From contig DBMK01000064.1 of the NCBI GenBank assembly GCA_002298885.1, positions 1 through 11,550 on the forward strand: 11,550 nucleotides of DNA. The letters run 5' to 3'. The DNA is from Anaerolineaceae bacterium UBA700. GTDB lineage: Bacteria; Chloroflexota; Anaerolineae; Anaerolineales; Anaerolineaceae. Positions 1 through 7,200 of this stretch are shown here, piece after piece; positions within the stretch are counted from its first letter, which is position 1; each line of letters starts with the position of its first letter. Below the pieces are notes generated by a model. That model ran no database searches. It saw only the letters and a list, made by a program, of their open reading frames with translations, and was not told the origin of the DNA. Both the position numbers and the translations under genes were made by a program.

Positions 1-32
1 CAACCAGACCTCGATTTATTATGACCTCAAAT

Positions 33-3000
33 TCAACAGGCGAACGGAACTTCGGTGAGTGGCGAGGTACGCAGGATGCGGTGCTGGCCCAGCTCATTGC
101 TGAGCGGGTCGCCCTCGGGTTGGAAATCGCGGCTGAGGTTCAACTGCGCCAACTGCTGCCGCGCCGCGCCGGCTTCAGGCAGCGTGGCCATTTGGACGTT
201 ATTGCGCAGGCCGGCGTTTACGGCGGCATTGCCCAGGCCGGGCACGGCCTCGAAGATATTGGTGATCGTCGGCAGAATTTCAACCACCAGCACGCTGAGC
301 GGCGAATCGGGCGGCAGCCCATACAGCGCCAGCAGTTGTTCTACCTCGTCGTTGCTCCACGCCGTGGTGCCGTACCTGGTGGCATCCCGGGCGATGCTGG
401 AATAATCGACCAGTTTGAACACATGCTGGAACTTGCCGTAGCTTATCTCATCCTTCCAGGTCTTGATGGTGATGCTCTTCAGCAACTGGCGCTGTTGGTC
501 GTCATAGCGCAGCAACCAGTTTACCTGGCGGTCAGTCTCCACCTGCACCCGCCAGTCCATGCGCTTGTCGTCCAGCAGAATGTTGCGGAAATCCTGGTTG
601 TCGGCCTGTTTCACCTGGGCGTACAGCAGGGCCCACAGCTCGGTGCGCGGCGGGTCGGACGTCACGTTCTTGCCGTTGAACACGGCCACGGCATAAGGCG
701 CCGAGACGTACAGGATGTCTGTATCCCGGTTGACGCTGCAGGTCAGCGCAGGCGCCGGGTGCTGCACGCCTGTGGCGCGCAGCGGCCGGCCGAACCTGCC
801 CTGGGCGGTGCACCAGGCCATCTCCTGGGTATCCTTGTTGCGGTAATGCCCCACCCTGAACTCGTAAGTAAAGAATCCGAACATCTCGGCGGAACTCGAA
901 TTCAAGCCGGGGGGAATGGGAAGCAGATAATGCCGGTCGGAGTCCGCGGCCTTCTGCATTGGCTGCATTGCGTTGAGGCCCGCCAGGTCGTTGGTGGCGC
1001 CGGGCGGAATGACCCGGATCAACTCGGGATCGATCGGCAGCGCCGGCTCCTGGGGCGCAATCAACAGGTCAGGCTCGTTGTTGCTGAGCAACTGGTCGGG
1101 CATATTGGCCAGCACCCGGGCGAAATAGGCGTCGTCCGGGTCCAGCGCTGGCTGGGTAAACTCGATCCACAGGTAGCGCTGGCGGGGCTGGGTGGCGGAA
1201 TACTTTGTATTACGCTGGTATGGTGAAAGGGCGATCCCTGCTGAGGCGATCTGCGGGATCTGGGCCGGGGGCGTGGTGATCGGCAGGCTGGTGGTGAGCG
1301 ATTTCTTGCCATCGTTTTGGGCGGCATAGCCCGGCTTGAAGTTCGTCACGATCGAATAGCTCAATTCGATCGTGTCCGGGAAGCGCGGTTGGGTGCTGTT
1401 CGGCGGCGGCTGCATGAGCTGGTTCTTGGGCTCCACCGCGTCGATGAAGATCATGCGGGTGTAATCGCGCTGTGGGTCCTGCAGCGCTTCGAACGAAGCC
1501 GTGTGCCGGATTTCCAGCGTCCCCACCTCCTCGGTAAACGTTTCAGTGGCGGGGTCATCGTGGGTGAAGCGCATGCTGCGCGTGATCACGAAGCTGCGGT
1601 CGGCTAGGGCGTCCCAGGTCCAATCCCGGTTCAGGTCCAGCTCGATGCAGCACAGCCAGTGGTTCACCAGGTCGCCCTTTGTAGAGAAGGTCAGCGAGCT
1701 GCCTTCCGGGGACAGCGAGTGCCGGATGCGGTTCGAGCAGCCGAAAAGCAGGCGCTCGCCGGCTTGCGCGGTCAGGGTTAGCCCGTTATTCACCACCTTG
1801 AGCTGGATCGCCAGCCGCTGGACGATGTCCGGGACGAACTCCGCCTGCTGGCCGATCAACAAGGTCATGACGTTCCCGTTGAACACGCTGGGCGGGTCGG
1901 GCTGCAAATAGATGCCCTGCAGCTCGTCTGCTGCGGCGGCGCCGATGAACAGCCCGGTCTCGTCCTGAGAGGGGCTGAGACACTGCACCTGGACAATCTG
2001 CCCAAATCGCACGTCCAGGTTCTGATCCGCATTCAATTCGCCGTAATAATCGGTGTTGCTCGCCTTATCCTCGCACACCGCCCGGACCGTCAACCGGATG
2101 GTGCGCGCCGAAGGCACATAGATCTCGGCCAGCTTATCGATGTCGTCCGGCAGGTTCAGGTCGTTCTTCAGGTCCATCTCGGCTCCAACGTGCAACACGG
2201 GACAATCGCGGTAGATGATGGGCAAATTGAGTGTAGCGTCGTAATCGCCCTCATTGTTAACCGCCGGGAAGGAGCGGAAGGTGGTGTATAGCAGCACGTA
2301 ATTTTCCGTTCCGGATGCGCTCAGCAGGTTGTCCATGCGCAGTGTCTGTACCTCGACAGTGACCTGCACCCGGTTGACGTCCGGATCGGAAATGCCGAAT
2401 GCCTCTTTACCCACCATCGCCTGCGAGGCGTTCTTCAAGAGGGTAATCGGGTCGGCATATTTATCTGTGTAAACCACCGCCGGGTATCCCAGCAGCGGCC
2501 TTTGGATGGATAGCGAATTGAGGGTCGAAACGGCGTCGGTATTGACCGGCAGGTTGGCAATGCGCACCTGGTTCGGCGCCACGTAGCGTTCAAAGCGCAC
2601 CCTTGCCACGTCTGCCGGCGAGTCGTTGATCGGCTTGACCGTCGGGCTCAGCATCGGGCCGCCGCCGCTCATATCCTGCAGGCGTATCCTGAACTGGTAT
2701 TCTCCGCCGTAGCGCAGTACGGTATTGAGATGTCCGGCGGCGTACACCTTGTTCATCTGGTTTTGGGCCGGGCCACTGGCTCCGGTTCCGGTCATCTTGT
2801 TGGGATACTCCGGGTCGGCCGGGTCCTGCTGGGAAACGGGGATCAGCGTTTCGGGGTCAGCTTTGACGTTGGCATTGGTGGTCTGGTAGATTTCGGCCGC
2901 ATCGTTGTCCGGCAGCACCACGTTGTGGCCGTTCCAATTGGCGAAGTACATCGGCAGCCAATAATTCTTGCTCTGGTCGCCGTCCAACTGGGCCGGGTAC

Positions 3001-4265
3001 ACCTGGTAGGGCAGCTCCAGGGCGCTGTCCCTGGGCGCAAAAACAATCGGCTGTCCGGGAGGGTTGGCTACCGCCAGGTCCTGTTTGGCGCTCACCTCGT
3101 TGGACGATTCCCACGGGTTAGCGGCGTTGGCCGCATCGCGCACGTCCACGGCATAACCGAACACGCCGAGAGGCGCATCCAGGCGCTTGTCCGGGTTGGT
3201 CACGGTCGGGTCGATGGACATCTGGCGCATGTACCAGATCAGGATCTGCTCGTCGTCCCATCCCAGGCGCACGCCGACGTCCCTCAACGGGTGGGCGCCG
3301 TCATTCTCTTCGGAGAGCAAATTTTGGCTGGGCGGCTGCTGGGCGTGCACGATCTTGGCAAAGCCGTCGTCGTATTCGGCTGTCTCGATGAAGACCTGGT
3401 CGTAATTTCCATCTGGCGCCGGGTCGGGGTCAGAGGCCTTGGCCTTGAACAGCACCGGGAAGAGCAGTGGCGCAAAAACCTGGCGAGGCTGGGTGAGCGC
3501 CGGGATGCGCGCTGCATATTTCTTGATAAAGGTATCATCGGCCTGCTCCTGGGCGGCGTAATCGCTGCCCTCAGCCAGGTCAACGTACAGCCAGCCTCCC
3601 AGGGGGTAATCCGCCGGGTTGATCGTTACGGTGGTCTGGTAGAGCATGCCCAATTGGGCCGCCAGCAGCGGCTGGCGCAGGGCGTAAGCAAAGACCTTGC
3701 CCCAACTGATGGCGTTGGGGCTGCGCTTGAACCCCGGCACCTTGCCTGCATCGCGCACGGCGCATTGATAGCTGTCGTCGGTGGTGGCATTCGGCGTGCG
3801 CGGCGCGGTGAAATTGAAGGCGCTGCGATAGCTGACCGGCAGGTATTTCTTGACCGAGAGGTTAACCGCTACGGCCGGGTTCTTCTGGGCAGTATCCAGG
3901 TTATTGTCCAGGTCCTCATTTGTCTGGTTCAAATTACTGATGCTGAAATTCTTGGCCAGGGCTGTGAACAGGTTGCGCGCCTGCGCCGGCTGGCTTGTGG
4001 TCAGCGAGCGGCTGGCGTTCGCTAGCAGGGTGTTCGGGTAGCGGCTCAGCCCGGTGATAATCTTGGCCTCAAATGCAAGCTTGGCGTCGGCAAAGGCCGG
4101 AGCGTCCGGGATGACCGGCGGCGGAAAAGTGACCCCGTCATGCAGGATGATAGCGCCCTGCAGCGGGTTCTGGTTGCGCGGCAGGACCAGGATGTTTAGG
4201 GTCAGCTTATTGCCGTCAAAGTACTGCGGAAAAGTAAGCAGCGAAAATCTGCGGTTTGTTTCCAT
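33..4265 (-). CDS. Giant beta-rich protein of unknown function, 1410 aa (second gene of operon)
   Basis: I do not recognise a named family. The frame is open for 1410 codons, from an ATG preceded by GAGG at a 6-nt spacing to a TGA. There is no signal peptide and no clear membrane helix. Visible in order: an N-terminal segment with the motif RFSLLTFPQYFDG followed by hydrophobic strands (about 6-45); a Pro-rich linker (about 45-56); a helical, Ala-rich stretch (55-105); a segment with MYFANWNGHNVVLPDND (439-455); a fibronectin-III-like segment with YQFRIRLQDMSGGGP (523-537); a long beta-rich middle; Pro-rich linkers (951-965, 995-1004); and a C-terminal block (about 1006-1260) dense in aromatic and charged residues, with YLWIEF (1031-1036), FGFFTYEFRVGH (1129-1140), QGRFGRPLRATGVQHPAP (1155-1172) and DFRNILLDDKR (1225-1235). 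The C-terminus has RILRTSPLTEVP (1397-1408). No catalytic motif or P-loop was seen. It sits 10 bases behind the 1791-aa gene, so the products probably act together. The C-terminal block looks strongly constrained and resembles hypothetical proteins I have seen in other phyla; this is memory, not a search. A structural or binding role is inference. Confidence 0.93.
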   Translation of the reverse strand: METNRRFSLLTFPQYFDGNKLTLNILVLPRNQNPLQGAIILHDGVTFPPPVIPDAPAFADAKLAFEAKIITGLSRYPNTLLANASRSLTTSQPAQARNLFTALAKNFSISNLNQTNEDLDNNLDTAQKNPAVAVNLSVKKYLPVSYRSAFNFTAPRTPNATTDDSYQCAVRDAGKVPGFKRSPNAISWGKVFAYALRQPLLAAQLGMLYQTTVTINPADYPLGGWLYVDLAEGSDYAAQEQADDTFIKKYAARIPALTQPRQVFAPLLFPVLFKAKASDPDPAPDGNYDQVFIETAEYDDGFAKIVHAQQPPSQNLLSEENDGAHPLRDVGVRLGWDDEQILIWYMRQMSIDPTVTNPDKRLDAPLGVFGYAVDVRDAANAANPWESSNEVSAKQDLAVANPPGQPIVFAPRDSALELPYQVYPAQLDGDQSKNYWLPMYFANWNGHNVVLPDNDAAEIYQTTNANVKADPETLIPVSQQDPADPEYPNKMTGTGASGPAQNQMNKVYAAGHLNTVLRYGGEYQFRIRLQDMSGGGPMLSPTVKPINDSPADVARVRFERYVAPNQVRIANLPVNTDAVSTLNSLSIQRPLLGYPAVVYTDKYADPITLLKNASQAMVGKEAFGISDPDVNRVQVTVEVQTLRMDNLLSASGTENYVLLYTTFRSFPAVNNEGDYDATLNLPIIYRDCPVLHVGAEMDLKNDLNLPDDIDKLAEIYVPSARTIRLTVRAVCEDKASNTDYYGELNADQNLDVRFGQIVQVQCLSPSQDETGLFIGAAAADELQGIYLQPDPPSVFNGNVMTLLIGQQAEFVPDIVQRLAIQLKVVNNGLTLTAQAGERLLFGCSNRIRHSLSPEGSSLTFSTKGDLVNHWLCCIELDLNRDWTWDALADRSFVITRSMRFTHDDPATETFTEEVGTLEIRHTASFEALQDPQRDYTRMIFIDAVEPKNQLMQPPPNSTQPRFPDTIELSYSIVTNFKPGYAAQNDGKKSLTTSLPITTPPAQIPQIASAGIALSPYQRNTKYSATQPRQRYLWIEFTQPALDPDDAYFARVLANMPDQLLSNNEPDLLIAPQEPALPIDPELIRVIPPGATNDLAGLNAMQPMQKAADSDRHYLLPIPPGLNSSSAEMFGFFTYEFRVGHYRNKDTQEMAWCTAQGRFGRPLRATGVQHPAPALTCSVNRDTDILYVSAPYAVAVFNGKNVTSDPPRTELWALLYAQVKQADNQDFRNILLDDKRMDWRVQVETDRQVNWLLRYDDQQRQLLKSITIKTWKDEISYGKFQHVFKLVDYSSIARDATRYGTTAWSNDEVEQLLALYGLPPDSPLSVLVVEILPTITNIFEAVPGLGNAAVNAGLRNNVQMATLPEAGAARQQLAQLNLSRDFQPEGDPLSNELGQHRILRTSPLTEVPFAC

Positions 4266-4271
4266 GGATAG

Positions 4272-4277
4272 CCTCTT
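4272..4277 (-). promoter_or_regulatory. Shine-Dalgarno of the 1410-aa gene, overlapping upstream stop codon
   Basis: On the minus strand the sequence reads TAAGAGGCTATCCATG. AAGAGG begins within the TAA stop of the 1791-aa gene and lies six bases from the ATG. A ribosome finishing the first gene sits on the second gene's binding site, which argues for translational coupling and near-stoichiometric production of the two proteins. It also supports this ATG as the start. Confidence 0.75.
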
Positions 4278-7200
4278 ACGCGATCTGTCTCGATTCTTCC
4301 CAGGATGTGCTGAAACTGATATCGATCACCAGGAAGATGCTGATGTCGAGCCCAAACGTCACCTGGGCCGCCAGGTCGGTGCGGTCGTTCTGGCGTGAAA
4401 TCGTTCCCTTGGCCTCGATCGTAATCGTCACGCCCACCAGGCCGCCCAAAAGCTCGGCCTGCCCCTGGAACAGCATGAATCCGGACACGGTCAGCGTGTT
4501 GGTAGCGATGAAGATCTCAACCCCAACCATGTACAGCACACTGACGTTGCCGACGACCGGCAGGCCGACCACGATCTGGGCGCCAAAGCCGAATTTCATC
4601 TTCAAGGAGGGCCCAATCTTGGTATCGGCGGCAATATCCAGGTTCACCTGGCCCACGGCGTATATCGTGGCAATCGAGAGCGACACGCACATGACTGAAA
4701 GCCGGCCATAAAAGCCGAGGTAGCCTCCGGCCGAGGGCAGCAACTGGCTGGGATCGGTGGTGATCTTGAGGGCAGCATTGAAATAAGCCCCCAGCTTGAG
4801 CCCGGCTTCGAGCTTGAGCGGCGCATTCGGATCGTTGTACAGGAAATCAGGGGTGGGGAACTTGACCACCGGGATTTCCTTGGAGGCTTCAAACTTGTAT
4901 TCCCAGGAATTGTCCTGGTTGCTCATCGCCAGCTTGAGGCCGCTGGCAAAGGCGTCCTTATAGTCTCCAGTCTGCAAGTCCTGCAGGATTTGCAGGATCT
5001 CGATCACCGGTTTCAATTCCGACGCGAATTCGATCTGCGGAGAGGGGAATTCTGGATCGCTGTCGCTACCGGCATACGCCGTTTCAGATCCATTTTGAGC
5101 ATTCCAATTGCCCTTGATCGTCATCAGGCGCTGGATGGGTCCCAGGTCGACCACCAGGGCCACGTCATTCATAATGCTCTTCCAGCGGTCTGCCACGTTA
5201 TTAGCGAACGAATCTACGTCGAAATCGAGGAGTCCTTTCACTGTCTCCGTGCCGCCGTTCACCTTCTGGATGTTCGAAGCAATGTATTCAATATAGATCT
5301 TGAATGCGCCGCCAACTTCGATCAACGTCCAGGAAGTGTTGGGCAGGCTGAACCCCGGAGGTCCCTGCTTGAGCAGCTTGTATCCTTCCTGGACGACGTT
5401 GCTGACCGTCTTGTTAATCTGCATCAGCTCGAGCACCTGTTTGCCCCCGTCGGTGAGCGCATTTTGATTGAACTCGTTGCCGTTGGCGTACAGGCTGATG
5501 GCATCGCCGATGTTGCTCTCCGCATCGCCGATATTGGGAAAGATCGCCTTGGAATTGACGATACGGAAGGCGTCCACGAACAAGGGCGGTGTCTTGCTCA
5601 TCAGCTTGGGGATTTCGTTGGGCGGCGCTCCAGCCATCAATTTGTAAGCCGGGGTCAGGAACAAAGCTTTTTGGGTATCTGTGCTGTGCAAATAGCCGTA
5701 ATTCAACGTGTCCGGTACGGGCGGGCGCAGCAGTTCGGTCGGATTGGCAATGCGTAACAGGTTCTTAGCCACGTTGGGGTCCGGCACCAGGTCCACTTTC
5801 TGGGTGGTGGGGTTCAATTGCACCACCTTGTAACTCAGCGCCCCGCTGCGGATGAGCGGCACAGGGAGCTGTTCCGGCAGGGGGACTACCTCGCCCGTGT
5901 CGCGCCGGTGTTGCACCATACTCCACGAGCCATCCTTAGGCAGGATAACGTTGCCCCGGGCAGCGGCGGCAAAGACAATGTCCGTCCCATTTGCCCCAAA
6001 GGAGTTGCTGATATCGAAGCGGCTGACGCGCATCTGCTGCCCGTTCTGGCCGATGTCGACGATACAGTTGACCGGACCACCGATCGGGTCGGGCTGGTAG
6101 TTGAGCAGCGCCTGGTAGGCCTCCTTGGATAGAGGTATGCCGCGCGGCGCAAGCTGGACGAAACCCATCACTCCTTTGGAGGGCACGCGTCCGTTGACCT
6201 GGCCCTGCACCACGCCTTCGATCTCCACATCGGCGTCGAAGAACACCATTTGCAGCAGTGCATCAACGGTCATATCAGGACCGGTATTTAGAATGGTGAA
6301 ATTATTGTCGTCCAGGTAATATTCGCCGGTATGGATGATCGATTTGGCGGCAAACTGGTTGTTTGCCTCGACGATGTTCTGGACGTTGAACAATCCATTG
6401 ATCACGCCAGGGTGGACCTGGTAATCAGGGAACAGGCCGATCGTATTGGGATTGCTGGTTGGATATTTGACGTAATAAGAAAAATCGAACTTGCCGTCGC
6501 TCTCGGCCTTCCAGCCCGTATCTACACGGTATTCGTACCCGCTCAAAGCGCGGTAGAGGATGATGGTGCGCACCACATGGATGCCCCAGGGATAGATGAT
6601 GCTCTTAACCTGGATCACCTCGTGCGCCGTGCGCCCGACCCACACATCGAACTTGGCCTGGCTCGTCTGGGCCATCTGGGCCAGCGGGTTGAACCAGTTG
6701 CTGAAGATACTGGCGCCGTACCCGGAGAAATCGACCCGGGTGAGGGGCACGCCCCGGCTGGTCAGCGGGTCTGGCTTGAGCTTAAACTCGTCGTTGAAGA
6801 TGATGGTGACACTTTGTCCCAGCGTGCTGGCGCCGGTGGGGTTGCCAAACAGGTCCAACACATTATTGATCTGGGATGTAGCACCGGTGAACATGGGGTA
6901 ATCGTCGGTGGGCAGCTTGCCAGCGTTGAACTGAAGCTGCAAGCCGCCTTTCAGGTTGTTATCGAACGCCGGCTGGTTGAATTGGATGGTCGGCGGCTGC
7001 TGCGGGTATATGAACTTGGTCAGGGTCGCCAGGGCGCGCATCCCGAACGGTAGGGTAAACAGCGACGAAGTGATATTCAGCGGCTGGTTCTTGTATTCCT
7101 CGAGGATGAACTTGCTCAACGGGATAGGTGCCAGGGGCACAAACTTGATGCTGTTGTTGAAGATGCGGGTCGGGCCGCCGTCGTCCGGGTAATAATTGGG

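Noticed and set aside
21..1226. 401-codon open frame on the plus strand
   Set aside because: It lies wholly antisense to the 1410-aa gene, and its sequence is rich in His, Arg, Gln and Gly as expected for a shadow of GC-rich coding DNA. No ribosome site or domain is seen.
2730..4025. 431-codon open frame on the plus strand
   Set aside because: Antisense to the 1410-aa gene, with low-complexity Val/His/Gly/Arg composition and no recognisable motif. Interpreted as a codon-bias shadow.
4990..5757. 255-codon open frame on the plus strand
   Set aside because: Antisense to the 1791-aa gene, with no ribosome site or domain; composition is typical of a complementary-strand frame.
6331..7053. 240-codon open frame on the plus strand
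   Set aside because: Antisense to the central part of the 1791-aa gene. That gene's continuous frame with structured motifs at the same position is the real one.
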